From Lutibacter sp. (GTDB lineage: Bacteria > Bacteroidota > Bacteroidia > Flavobacteriales > Flavobacteriaceae): a DNA stretch of 16,705 nucleotides. Positions 6,965 to 14,915 of the stretch are shown piece by piece. The notes beneath the pieces were generated by a model. It was given only the letters and a program-made list of their open reading frames with translations. It was not told the DNA's origin and searched no databases. The stretch lies in assembly GCA_021647265.1 (NCBI GenBank), contig JAKIVA010000051.1:1-16705 (forward strand), given 5' to 3'. Made by a program: the position numbers and the translations under genes. Position 1 is the stretch's first letter; each line of letters begins with the position of its first letter.

Positions 6965-8653
6965 TTATAAATCTAAATCAAATGTTTTTTTTAATAAAGC
7001 CAATGCACTATTTTTTTCTTTGAGTTTTTGATATTTTTCATGTGGAGTATAGGCATATTTTTTTGTAATCTCTTCATTAACATTAATTACAATATTAATT
7101 TTATAATTATTTAAATTTTCACGAAGGAAAGTTAATAAATTACCTTTTGCTCTATTTAATTGATCTTCCATTATTGTATTTGGAAGCTCTATATGTATGT
7201 TGTTGTTTTTGATAACCGGATTGCAAGCATTCATTATAGAGGCAACGCTTTTTTTACCTTGCTCTATTAACTTCTCTCTGTATTTTTTCCAAAGATAAGT
7301 TAGCCTTTCTTCAGTAAATTTATCAGAAGGTTTCCCCTCAACTTCCTCATATTCAACGTCTAGTGTTTCAATTTCTTTTTTTCGCCCAACGCTTTTTAAC
7401 GATAACGCAGAAGGTCTTCTGTTTTTACTGTTTAATACAGGTTTTACAAATTCTTTTTGTGGGTTTTTAGTCTTGCTTTCTTTCGCTATAATTTCCTTTA
7501 CTTGTTTGTTTTTTAATGTAGAAAGAGGCTTTGAAATTACACCTGTATTAAAGTGAAGTGAAGCGATTATGTATGGTTTATTGTTTTTTTTTTCGCTGTT
7601 AAAAGTAATGGAAGCTAATTGCATTAATGTAAGTTCAACGAGTAATCGTTGATTTTTACTCGTTTTGTATTTCAAATCACAATCGTTTGCTAAATCTATA
7701 GCTTTTATCAAAAATTTTAAATCACATTTTTCAGATTGTGTTACATACTTTTTTTTGGCATTGTCACCAACCTCTAATAAATCAATAGTTATTTTATCTT
7801 TTGCAACTAATAAATCTCTAAAATGAGAAGCTAATCCTGTAATAAAATGGTGACCTTCAAATCCTTTTGATAAAATATGATTAAAATGAAGTAGCACTTC
7901 AGGTATTTTATTTTCAAGAATTAAATCGGTAGTTTTAAAGTATTCATCATAATCCAGCACGTTTAAATTTTCAGTAACTGCCTTACGTGTTAGTTCTTTG
8001 CCTGAAAAACTTACAACTCTATCGAAAATAGAAAGTGCATCTCTCAAAGCACCATCAGCTTTTTGAGCAATAATATGCAATGCATCATCTTCAGTGTTTA
8101 TACCTTCCTGTTTCGCAATTTTCTCTAAATATTTTTTGGTGTCTAACACTCCAATTCGTTTAAAATCAAATATCTGACAACGAGAAAGTATGGTAGGTAT
8201 AATTTTGTGTTTTTCAGTAGTAGCTAAAATAAAAATAGCGTGAGCAGGAGGTTCTTCTAATGTTTTTAGAAAAGCGTTAAAAGCAGCTGCAGAAAGCATA
8301 TGAACTTCATCTATAATATAGACTTTATACTTGCCTGTTTGAGGAGGGATTCTTACCTGGTCGGTTAGGCTTCTAATATCGTCTACTGAGTTGTTTGAAG
8401 CCGCATCTAATTCAAAAATATTAAAAGCAAAATCTTCATCTATATTTTCTGAACTAGCTTGATTTATTTGTTTTGCTAGAATTCGTGCACATGTAGTTTT
8501 CCCTACACCCCGAGGCCCTGTAAATAGTAACGCTTGTGCTAAATGATTACTTTTTATAGCATTTTCAAGCGTATTTGTTATTGCCTGTTGCCCAACTACA
8601 TCCTTAAAAATTTGAGGTCTATATTTACGAGCAGATACTATAAAATGTTCCAT
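6965..8653 (-). CDS. dnaX: DNA polymerase III subunits gamma/tau (DnaX)
   Basis: DnaX is the ATPase of the replicative clamp loader. The 562-residue protein has the AAA+ core: Walker A GPRGVGKT (46-53), Walker B and following DEVHML (115-120), sensor-1 ATTE (144-147) and SRC (157-159) with the arginine finger. The lid and collar domains run to about residue 350, then a Lys-rich linker (about 355-460) and a C-terminal domain (about 465-562) that would contact the polymerase or helicase. The CxxC-type zinc module between Walker A and B of E. coli DnaX is missing, which I recall as normal for flavobacterial homologues. At codons 354-357 the gene has ten consecutive A residues (7584-7593 on the plus strand as T10), with stops just after it in both other frames. 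This may yield a short gamma-like form. fadD lies 47 bp upstream. Confidence 0.96.
   Translation of the reverse strand: MEHFIVSARKYRPQIFKDVVGQQAITNTLENAIKSNHLAQALLFTGPRGVGKTTCARILAKQINQASSENIDEDFAFNIFELDAASNNSVDDIRSLTDQVRIPPQTGKYKVYIIDEVHMLSAAAFNAFLKTLEEPPAHAIFILATTEKHKIIPTILSRCQIFDFKRIGVLDTKKYLEKIAKQEGINTEDDALHIIAQKADGALRDALSIFDRVVSFSGKELTRKAVTENLNVLDYDEYFKTTDLILENKIPEVLLHFNHILSKGFEGHHFITGLASHFRDLLVAKDKITIDLLEVGDNAKKKYVTQSEKCDLKFLIKAIDLANDCDLKYKTSKNQRLLVELTLMQLASITFNSEKKNNKPYIIASLHFNTGVISKPLSTLKNKQVKEIIAKESKTKNPQKEFVKPVLNSKNRRPSALSLKSVGRKKEIETLDVEYEEVEGKPSDKFTEERLTYLWKKYREKLIEQGKKSVASIMNACNPVIKNNNIHIELPNTIMEDQLNRAKGNLLTFLRENLNNYKINIVINVNEEITKKYAYTPHEKYQKLKEKNSALALLKKTFDLDL
7583..7594 (-). 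promoter_or_regulatory. A10 slippage tract in dnaX (candidate gamma-subunit site)
   Basis: On the coding strand the codons GAA AAA AAA AAC contain ten A in a row. One extra A would give K-K-K-Q then TAA. One A fewer would give K-K-T-I-N-H-T then TAA. Either slip ends the protein at about 358-362 residues, directly after the collar domain. Thermus thermophilus dnaX uses transcriptional slippage at an A9 tract to make gamma. Use of this site here is inference. Confidence 0.4.
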
Positions 8654-8700
8654 TAATTTTTTTGTTTTTTTTAGAAAGTATTAAAAGTGTAGTTTAAACA

Positions 8701-10488
8701 CTATTTTATTTCATACATTTTATTGTACAAATGTAAATATTTTGCAATAATTTCATCGCGCTTTGGCTTCATAGTTGGCGTTAATAAACCATTGTCTATT
8801 CCCCAAACATCGGGGGTTAGTTCGAAACGTTTAATTGTCTCCCATTTTCCAAAGTTTTTATTGCATTTTTCTACTTCTTTTTCAATGCGTTCTAAGATGT
8901 GTGGATTTTCTATGAGTACTTGGTTATCACCTAAAACTGGTTCATGATGAATTTTTGACCAGTCTCTTAAAAATTGGAAATTTGGTTGAATAATGGCTGT
9001 TGCCATTTTTTGTCCCTCTCCAACAACTAATACCTGCTCAATAAAACGAGATTGTTTTAGCTCATTTTCAAGTAAAGCAGGAACGATATATTTCCCTCCC
9101 GAAGTTTTGAAAATTTCTTTTTTTCTTCCGGTTATTTTTAAAAAACCATCAGCGTCAAGTTCTCCTTTATCTCCAGTGTGAAAATAATCACCGGTCATTA
9201 CACTTGCTGTTTTTTCTTCATCTTTGTAATAGCCTTGCATTACATTTGGACCTTTAACTAAAATTTCGCCATCTTCTGCAATTTTAACTTCAACATTGTC
9301 TATTGGTTTTCCTACAGTTCCAATTCTCATAAACCCATCTTTATACATATTTACGGTAACAACAGGAGATGTTTCTGTTAATCCATAACCTTCCATCACG
9401 TGCATTTTTGCAGCAGTAAACACTCTAGCTAAACGCGGTTGTAGTGCGGCGCTACCAGAAACCATCGTAGATAAATTACCTCCTAATGCTTCTCTCCATT
9501 TGCTGAAAATCAATTTATTAGCAAGTGCTAATTGTTTTTCATACCACCATCCATTTTTGCCATAAGGTTCATATTTTAGGCCTAAATCTACTGCCCAAAA
9601 GAATAAAATTTTCTTGATTCCTTTTAATGTTGATCCTTTGCTAATAATACCATCATAAATTTTCTCTAAAAGCCTAGGAACTACAGACATAAATGAGGGG
9701 TTAACTTCTTTTAAATTTTCCCCAATTTTATCTATTCCTTCAGCAAAATAAATAGAAATTCCCGCATATTGGTATAAATAGTGTAGCATTCGTTCAAAAA
9801 CGTGACAAACCGGTAAAAAGCTCAATACTTTCATATCTCCAAGGGATAAAGGTAATCTTGGAAAACTATCTAAAACATTGGAAACAATATTTTTATGAGA
9901 AAGCATTACACCTTTAGGTTTTCCAGTTGTTCCTGAAGTGTAAATTATTGTGGCTAAATCATCAGACTTTACATTTTCTTTTAAGCGTTCAACTTCGGGT
10001 TGATTGCTTTCATCTTTACCTAATTCTAATACTTCTTCCCAGTTTTTACATCCTTCAATTTCATCAAATGAATATATTTCTTTTAAAGTAGGTACATTAT
10101 TTCTAATAGCGTTGGCCTTTTCAAACAATTCACTATCAGACAAGAAGCAATGTGTAATTTCAGCATGATTAAAAATATATTCATAATCGCTTTTAGATAT
10201 TGTTGGATAAATAGGAATATTTGTTGCTCCAATTTGGAGTACTCCAATATCTAAGATATTCCACTCTGTTCTATTTGAGGTAGAAATTACCCCAATTTTA
10301 TCACCGGGTTTAATACCTAGTTTTAACAAACCTCTGCTTATAGCATTTGCTTTGTCTATGTATTCTTTTGTTGAAGTTGAAACCCATTGGCCATCTTTTT
10401 TTGTAATAAGAGCTTTTTCTAAATTAAATTTTTCAAGTTGGTAGTAAGCAAAATCAAAAAGTCGTGTTGTTTCTATAGGCATTTTCAA
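8701..10488 (-). CDS. Long-chain acyl-CoA synthetase (AMP-forming, FadD/ACSL-like)
   Basis: A member of the adenylate-forming superfamily that activates a fatty acid with ATP and CoA through an acyl-AMP intermediate. The 595-residue protein has the long insertion typical of ACSL/FAA-type enzymes (including the WWYEKQLALANK region). Motifs: P-loop YTSGTTGKPKG (183-193), the A5-type motif GYGLTETSP (367-375), the TGD hinge region (438-440) and GRKKEIFKTSGGK (454-466) leading to the C-terminal domain with its catalytic lysine region. There is no signal peptide. The substrate chain length cannot be read from sequence, though the insertion favours long-chain acids. ATG at 10488 gives MKMPIETTRLFDF; the ATG two codons later is equally possible. 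It is the first gene of the close-packed minus-strand series that continues with dnaX. Confidence 0.92.
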   Translation of the reverse strand: MKMPIETTRLFDFAYYQLEKFNLEKALITKKDGQWVSTSTKEYIDKANAISRGLLKLGIKPGDKIGVISTSNRTEWNILDIGVLQIGATNIPIYPTISKSDYEYIFNHAEITHCFLSDSELFEKANAIRNNVPTLKEIYSFDEIEGCKNWEEVLELGKDESNQPEVERLKENVKSDDLATIIYTSGTTGKPKGVMLSHKNIVSNVLDSFPRLPLSLGDMKVLSFLPVCHVFERMLHYLYQYAGISIYFAEGIDKIGENLKEVNPSFMSVVPRLLEKIYDGIISKGSTLKGIKKILFFWAVDLGLKYEPYGKNGWWYEKQLALANKLIFSKWREALGGNLSTMVSGSAALQPRLARVFTAAKMHVMEGYGLTETSPVVTVNMYKDGFMRIGTVGKPIDNVEVKIAEDGEILVKGPNVMQGYYKDEEKTASVMTGDYFHTGDKGELDADGFLKITGRKKEIFKTSGGKYIVPALLENELKQSRFIEQVLVVGEGQKMATAIIQPNFQFLRDWSKIHHEPVLGDNQVLIENPHILERIEKEVEKCNKNFGKWETIKRFELTPDVWGIDNGLLTPTMKPKRDEIIAKYLHLYNKMYEIK

Positions 10489-10507
10489 TTGTTTGAATAT
10501 TGAATTG

Positions 10508-10538
10508 CAAAATATAAAAATTAATAGGATTTTACAAA
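10508..10538 (-). promoter_or_regulatory. Possible promoter for the fadD-dnaX cluster
   Basis: Reading the minus strand, TTTG (10535-10538) is followed after 18 bases by TATATTTTG (10508-10516). This resembles the Bacteroidota -33/-7 pair TTTG and TAnnTTTG with one extra base in the -7 box. The ATG at 10488 would lie about 13 bases after the expected transcription start. Confidence 0.3.
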
Positions 10539-10601
10539 TAGAGTAGCACTAATAATCAAATTTATTTTCATTAAAAATAAGTATGTATACAGAAGTATAA
10601 A

Positions 10602-10792
10602 TAACGTGAATCCGACTTAAAAAATTTAGATAATAGAGAAAATTATATTGATTATCAGTACTTTGTCAGGTTGAGTGGAAACCTATTTAAAGACCTTTCG
10701 ACTGCGCTCAAGGTAATATTAGAGTTTTAATTTTACATTTAAAATGTTGATTATAAGTAATTAACGCGAGTTATTATGTCGAACTCACGTTA
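10602..10792. repeat. Candidate non-autonomous repeat element bounded by 19-bp inverted repeats
   Basis: TAACGTGAATCCGACTTAA (10602-10620) matches the reverse complement of 10774-10792 (TAACGTGAGTTCGACATAA) at 16 of 19 positions. The right end also folds alone: TTAACGCGAGTT (10761-10772) and AACTCACGTTAA (10782-10793) pair with one mismatch around a 9-nt loop. Between the ends lie two more palindromic units at 10669-10683 and 10693-10714. The pattern could be a MITE-like element or a cluster of REP-like units; no target duplication was identified. Confidence 0.45.
10693..10714. repeat. REP-like unit (TTCGACTGCGCTCAAGG family)
   Basis: ACCTTTCGACTGCGCTCAAGGT has complementary ends (ACCTT/AAGGT) around a CGACTGCGCTC core. 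The same core recurs inside purL at 11617-11636 and, in the opposite orientation with a diverged middle, at 13731-13754. It is a dispersed palindromic repeat type common in flavobacterial genomes. Confidence 0.65.
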
Positions 10793-10871
10793 AATATGCT
10801 ATTAAATAGATAAATTACTATTATCAATAAATTTTTCAGTGTATTTGATTTTAGTTTCTTAACAAAAAGGG

Positions 10872-13800
10872 TTAGTTATTTTTTAGCCAATTTCTTGCAT
10901 TCACAAACGCTTCAGCCCATGGTGAAACTTCATCATTTCTTCCTTCTGGATAATAAGCCCAATTCCATTGAAATATAGAACGTTCAATATGTGGCATCAT
11001 AACCAAGTGCCGACCGTCATTTGAACTCATCATTGCAACATTATAATCAGAACCATTTGGATTTGCAGGATAATCATCATAACCATACTTGGCAATAATA
11101 TTATATTGATTTTCTCCCATTGGTAACTGAAATTTACCTTCACCATGTGAAATCCATACACCTAAAGTACTTCCTGCCAAACTTGATAGCATTACTGAAT
11201 TATTTTCCTGAATTTTAACAGATGTAAAGCTACTTTCGTGTTTATGTGAATTGTTATGTATTAATTTTCCGTGGATTTTATGCTCTGGATTTATAACTTC
11301 TAGCTCCATAAATAATTGGCACCCATTACAAATACCAACAGAAAGGGTATCTTTTCTTTTGAAGAAATTATCTAAAGCAGTTTTAGCTTTTTCATTGTAC
11401 AAAAATGCACCAGCCCAACCTTTGGCAGAGCCTAAAACGTCTGAGTTTGAAAAACCACCAACGGCACCAATAAATTGAATATTTTCAAGTGTTTCACGAC
11501 CGCTAATTAAATCGGTCATATGTACATCTTTCACATCAAAACCAGCTAAATACATTGCATGTGCCATTTCACGCTCACTATTACTTCCTTTTTCGCGAAT
11601 AATAGCCGCTTTTGGTCTCTCGACTGCGCTCGAGAGGACATTTTTGTCATTACGAGGAGTATGCGACGAAGTAATCTCATTTTTAGAAACAGATTGCTTC
11701 ACTACGTTCTCAATGACATTTTTTAATTTTCCTGTAAAATGCGTAGGAAACGTAAATTTCAGTGGTTGGTTTTTATAATTCTCAAAACGATTTTTTGCCA
11801 AACCATTTGCAGTTTGCTTGTTATCTAATAAATACGAAGTTTTGTACCAACTGTCTCTATATCTTGGAATATCTAGTTTACAAGGACCAAAATCTAGGGT
11901 TTCCTCATTGGTAACAGTACCAAGTTTGTAAAAGGAAATAGTATTATCTTTTAGTTTATTTTCAACAATGGTATCTTCTTTTGCCTGAAAAACAATGCCT
12001 ATATTTTCAGCAAAAAGATATTTAATGATGTCTTTTTCTTCAAAAACTGAAAAATCTATTTTAAGTCCTAAATTTAAATCGGCAAAACACATTTCTAATA
12101 ATGTAGTAATCAATCCACCACTTCCAATATCGTGACCTGCAAGAATAGTATCTTCTAAAATTAATTCCTGAATGGTATTGAAAGCTCTTTTGAAGAAATC
12201 AGCATCTTTAATAGTAGGAGCTTCATTTCCAATTTTATTAAGTGTTTGTGCAAACGAAGAGCCTCCCAATTTAAAATCGTCTTGAGAAAGGTTGATGTAG
12301 TATATTGAACCTCCTTTTTTTTGCAATACTGGCTCTACTACTTTTTGAATATTGGTGCAATTTCCCGCAGCAGAAATAATAACGGTACCAGGAGCTATTA
12401 CTTCTTCAGTTGGATATTTTTGTTTCATTGATAAAGAATCTTTTCCTGTTGGAATATTGATTCCCAATTCAATAGCAAAATCAGAGCAGCTTTTTACAGC
12501 TGCGTATAAACGAGCGTCTTCACCTTCATTTTTACAAGGCCACATCCAGTTTGCTGACAATGAAATGCCTTTTAAACCATCTTTGATAGGTGCCCAAATA
12601 ATATTTGATAAGGCCTCAGCAATGGCAGTTCTACTGCCTGCAATAGGATTGATTAATGCAGCAACTGGAGAATGGCCAATGGAAGTTGCAATACCTTCTT
12701 TACCATTATAATCTAACGCCATAACACCTACATTGTTTAGTGGTAATTGCAATGGGCCACAACATTGTTGTTTTGCTACTTTACCACCTACACAACGATC
12801 TACTTTATTGGTAAGCCAATCTTTACAAGCTACGGCTTCTAATTGAAGTACGTTTTCTAAATAGGTTGAAATATGCTGGATGGAATACTCTAAATCAGAA
12901 TAATTATACGCAACGGTTTTATCTTTCATGATGGTCTTAGGAGAACTTCCAAACATGTCAAATAAATCTAAATCCATTGGTTTTTCACCTGTTGTTTTAG
13001 ATTGAAAAGTAAAACGGTTGTTATTGGTAACTTCTCCAACCTCATAGTAAGGAGCACGTTCTCTTTTGGCAATACGTTTTAGCATTTTGGTATTAGCTTC
13101 ACTAATTACCAGTCCCATTCGTTCTTGAGATTCATTTCCAATAATTTCTTTAGCTGAAAGGGTAGGGTCTCCAACAGGTAACTTATCTATGTCAATAATA
13201 CCACCAGTTTCTTCAACCAGTTCAGACAAGCAATTCAAATGTCCGCCAGCACCGTGATCGTGAATTGATACAATGGTATTAACATCACTTTCTACCATTC
13301 CACGAATGGCATTAGCAGCTCTTTTTTGCATTTCAGGATTAGACCGTTGCACAGCGTTTAATTCAATGCCACTTGCAAATTCACCAGTGTCAGCTGATGA
13401 TACTGCTGCGCCACCCATACCAATACGATAATTGTCTCCACCTAAAATAATGATTTTATCACCTTTGGTTGGTTTGTCTTTTAAAGCTTGTTCAGCTTTT
13501 GCATAACCAACGCCACCTGCTTGCATAATTACTTTATCATACCCTAGTTTACGTGCTTTTGTCATACTGAGCTTGTCGAAGTCTTCTTGATGTTCGAAAG
13601 TCAATACAGAACCTGAAATTAAGGGCTGCCCAAATTTATTTCCAAAGTCTGAAGCACCGTTAGAAGCCTTAATCAAAATATCCATAGGTGTTTGGTACAA
13701 CCAATTGCGTTCTTTCATTCCTTTTTCCCAAGGCCTGTCTTGAGCGGAGTCGAAAGGCCTGTCTTGTGCAGAATCTAAAGAGTTTTTTTCATTTAATCGA

Positions 13801-14675
13801 GAATAAGAAGTCATATAAACAGCAGTTCCAGCTAATGGCAGTGAACCTTTTCCACCTGCTAAACGGTCTCTAATTTCACCGCCTGAACCTGTTGCTGCAC
13901 CGTTAAAAGGTTCAACAGTAGTTGGAAAATTATGTGTTTCGGCTTTTAAGGAAAGTACTGAATTAAAGTCTTTTTTTACATAAAAATCTGGTTTATCAGC
14001 CGATTTTGGAGCAAACTGCTCAACTTTAGGCCCTTCAATAAAAGCAACATTATCTTTGTAGGCTGAAACAATTCCGTTAGGATTTAATTCAGAAGTTTTT
14101 CGAATTAATTTGAATAATGAAGCTGGCATTTCTTCACCATCAATAATAAAAGTACCATTAAAAATTTTATGACGACAATGTTCCGAATTTACCTGAGAAA
14201 ATCCAAATACTTCAGAATCAGTTAATTTTCGACCAATTTTGGTACTTAGTTTATTCAAGTATTCAATTTCATCATCATTTAACGACAATCCTTCTCGCTC
14301 ATTATAAGCCGCAATATCATCAATTTTTAAAATAGGCTCAGGTGTTAAATCAATGGTGAAAATATCTTGATTTAATTCACTGTATTTTTGAAAAATCATT
14401 GAATCAAAGTCTTCTTTTTTATTTGAAGCTATAAATTCTTCAATTCTTATGATTTCGTCAATCCCCATATTTTGGGTGATTTCAACAGCATTGGTACTCC
14501 AAGGTGTAACCATAGCGGCACGTGGGCCAATAAAAAAAGCATCGATAGATGCTTCATTTAATATATTTTGATTGCCAAATAACCAAGTTAATTTTTGTAT
14601 ATCTTTTAGTGAAAGTTCTTTTGACGTTTGCACAGCATAAATTTTGCTGTTTGTGTTTCCAAAGAAGTGAATCAT
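10872..14675 (-). CDS. purL: Phosphoribosylformylglycinamidine synthase (PurL, large single-chain form)
   Basis: PurL makes FGAM from FGAR, ATP and glutamine in de novo purine synthesis. The 1267-residue chain has the N-terminal domain (1-150), two FGAM-synthase halves with the signature THNFPTTVEPFNGAATGSGG (247-266), and a C-terminal class I glutaminase domain from about residue 1020 (PKAAIIREKGSNSERE) with nucleophile Cys1119 in GICNGCQ and the His1229/Glu1231 pair in PHIER. The frame is uninterrupted, so the enzyme is probably active. It is longer than the roughly 1220 residues I expect, because repeat DNA has been inserted in frame at least three times: residues 300-315 (two FDSAQDRP-like octapeptides), 365-372 (DFDKLSMT) and about 986-1018 in the linker before the glutaminase domain. 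The start MIHFFGN is normal. It is transcribed alone, with large spacers on both sides. Confidence 0.97.
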   Translation of the reverse strand: MIHFFGNTNSKIYAVQTSKELSLKDIQKLTWLFGNQNILNEASIDAFFIGPRAAMVTPWSTNAVEITQNMGIDEIIRIEEFIASNKKEDFDSMIFQKYSELNQDIFTIDLTPEPILKIDDIAAYNEREGLSLNDDEIEYLNKLSTKIGRKLTDSEVFGFSQVNSEHCRHKIFNGTFIIDGEEMPASLFKLIRKTSELNPNGIVSAYKDNVAFIEGPKVEQFAPKSADKPDFYVKKDFNSVLSLKAETHNFPTTVEPFNGAATGSGGEIRDRLAGGKGSLPLAGTAVYMTSYSRLNEKNSLDSAQDRPFDSAQDRPWEKGMKERNWLYQTPMDILIKASNGASDFGNKFGQPLISGSVLTFEHQEDFDKLSMTKARKLGYDKVIMQAGGVGYAKAEQALKDKPTKGDKIIILGGDNYRIGMGGAAVSSADTGEFASGIELNAVQRSNPEMQKRAANAIRGMVESDVNTIVSIHDHGAGGHLNCLSELVEETGGIIDIDKLPVGDPTLSAKEIIGNESQERMGLVISEANTKMLKRIAKRERAPYYEVGEVTNNNRFTFQSKTTGEKPMDLDLFDMFGSSPKTIMKDKTVAYNYSDLEYSIQHISTYLENVLQLEAVACKDWLTNKVDRCVGGKVAKQQCCGPLQLPLNNVGVMALDYNGKEGIATSIGHSPVAALINPIAGSRTAIAEALSNIIWAPIKDGLKGISLSANWMWPCKNEGEDARLYAAVKSCSDFAIELGINIPTGKDSLSMKQKYPTEEVIAPGTVIISAAGNCTNIQKVVEPVLQKKGGSIYYINLSQDDFKLGGSSFAQTLNKIGNEAPTIKDADFFKRAFNTIQELILEDTILAGHDIGSGGLITTLLEMCFADLNLGLKIDFSVFEEKDIIKYLFAENIGIVFQAKEDTIVENKLKDNTISFYKLGTVTNEETLDFGPCKLDIPRYRDSWYKTSYLLDNKQTANGLAKNRFENYKNQPLKFTFPTHFTGKLKNVIENVVKQSVSKNEITSSHTPRNDKNVLSSAVERPKAAIIREKGSNSEREMAHAMYLAGFDVKDVHMTDLISGRETLENIQFIGAVGGFSNSDVLGSAKGWAGAFLYNEKAKTALDNFFKRKDTLSVGICNGCQLFMELEVINPEHKIHGKLIHNNSHKHESSFTSVKIQENNSVMLSSLAGSTLGVWISHGEGKFQLPMGENQYNIIAKYGYDDYPANPNGSDYNVAMMSSNDGRHLVMMPHIERSIFQWNWAYYPEGRNDEVSPWAEAFVNARNWLKNN
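11617..11636. repeat. REP-like palindrome inside purL
   Basis: CTCTCGA (11617-11623) and TCGAGAG (11630-11636) are exact inverted arms around CTGCGC. The core CGACTGCGCTC is identical to that of the spacer repeat at 10693-10714. On the coding strand it is read as part of the peptide VLSSAVERP, in the linker before the glutaminase domain. Confidence 0.75.
11645..11718. repeat. 74-bp imperfect palindrome inside purL
   Basis: The element begins TGTCATT (11645-11651) and ends with the reverse complement AATGACA (11712-11718). Inside, GAAGTAATCT and AGATTGCTTC pair with one mismatch, so the whole can fold as one long stem. It resembles the dispersed repeats translated as SHTPRNDK-type or HCEERSD-type peptides in Bacteroidota genomes. 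It is read in frame as roughly residues 986-1010 of PurL (VIENVVKQSVSKNEITSSHT and on). Confidence 0.75.
13561..13583. repeat. Repeat fragment inside purL read as DFDKLSMT
   Basis: On the coding strand the bases TTCGACAAGCTCAGTATGAC match a dispersed flavobacterial repeat type (the plus strand reads GTCATACTGAGCTTGTCGAA). It encodes DFDKLSMT (PurL residues 365-372) between the conserved SGSVLTFEH and ARKLGYDKVIMQ segments, where I expect homologues to have only a few residues. Confidence 0.6.
13731..13778. repeat. Two tandem 24-bp repeat copies inside purL
   Basis: Copies at 13731-13754 and 13755-13778 are each exactly 24 bp (8 codons) and differ at 4 positions. Both begin AGGCCTGTCTTG on the plus strand. 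They encode LDSAQDRP and FDSAQDRP (residues 300-315), the well-known FDSAQDRP-type peptide of Bacteroidota repeats. They lie before the conserved PWE...LYQTPMDILIKASNG stretch, and no codon is broken. Confidence 0.85.
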
Positions 14676-14708
14676 AGATTGATTTATTTAGTGTGTTGTT
14701 AGAATGTA

Positions 14709-14716
14709 CAAATTTA
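14709..14716 (-). promoter_or_regulatory. Probable -7 box of the purL promoter
   Basis: The minus strand reads TAAATTTG, matching TAnnTTTG, 33 bp before the purL start codon. A transcription start near 14702 would give a leader of about 27 nt. A TTTG -33 box is not evident at the expected spacing. Confidence 0.4.
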
Positions 14717-14808
14717 ACCAAATAATTATAAATTTTAGTGATGAGATTCTATAATTCAAAACAGTTATTAAGAGAGTTTTTAACAATTTTAAAAAAGCTT
14801 ATGACTTA

Positions 14809-14836
14809 TTTATAATATTACGGTTAATATTATAAA
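14809..14836. repeat. Perfect 12-bp inverted repeat upstream of the O-antigen ligase gene
   Basis: TTTATAATATTA (14809-14820), loop CGGT, then TAATATTATAAA (14825-14836), an exact inverted repeat in the divergent purL/ligase spacer. It lies 17 bp before the TATATTTG box at 14854, so it could be an operator. Being purely A/T in its arms, it may also be chance. Confidence 0.5.
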
Positions 14837-14853
14837 ATTACATTTTAGTTATT

Positions 14854-14861
14854 TATATTTG
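14854..14861 (+). promoter_or_regulatory. Probable -7 box for the O-antigen ligase-like gene
   Basis: TATATTTG fits TAnnTTTG. Transcription would begin near 14868, downstream of the possible TTG start at 14859, which favours the ATG at 14916 as the true start. Confidence 0.4.
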
Positions 14862-14915
14862 GATGTCTCTATTGATTTAGAACAAAATAAAATTGTTAGT
14901 CGCCAAAATATATTT

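Larger units (their letters stand above)
10489..10871. other. Repeat-filled spacer between purL and the acyl-CoA synthetase gene
   Basis: No gene is visible. The spacer holds the candidate promoter for the downstream gene, a roughly 190-bp stretch bounded by a 19-bp imperfect inverted repeat, and within it two short palindromic units of the same repeat family that has invaded purL. The rest (10793-10871) is plain AT-rich sequence with no clear terminator. Confidence 0.6.

Noticed and set aside
13688..13873. Plus-strand frame covering the tandem repeats in purL.
   Set aside because: It is antisense to conserved PurL sequence; the repeat DNA merely happens to be open on this strand also.
10872..14675. 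purL as a pseudogene because of inserted repeats.
   Set aside because: The frame is open throughout, all insertions keep the frame, and the synthase signature and the Cys1119/His1229/Glu1231 glutaminase residues are intact.
14859..14915. TTG start giving 19 more residues for the O-antigen ligase-like protein.
   Set aside because: A TATATTTG promoter box overlaps this codon, and the ATG at 14916 starts shortly before the first membrane helix.
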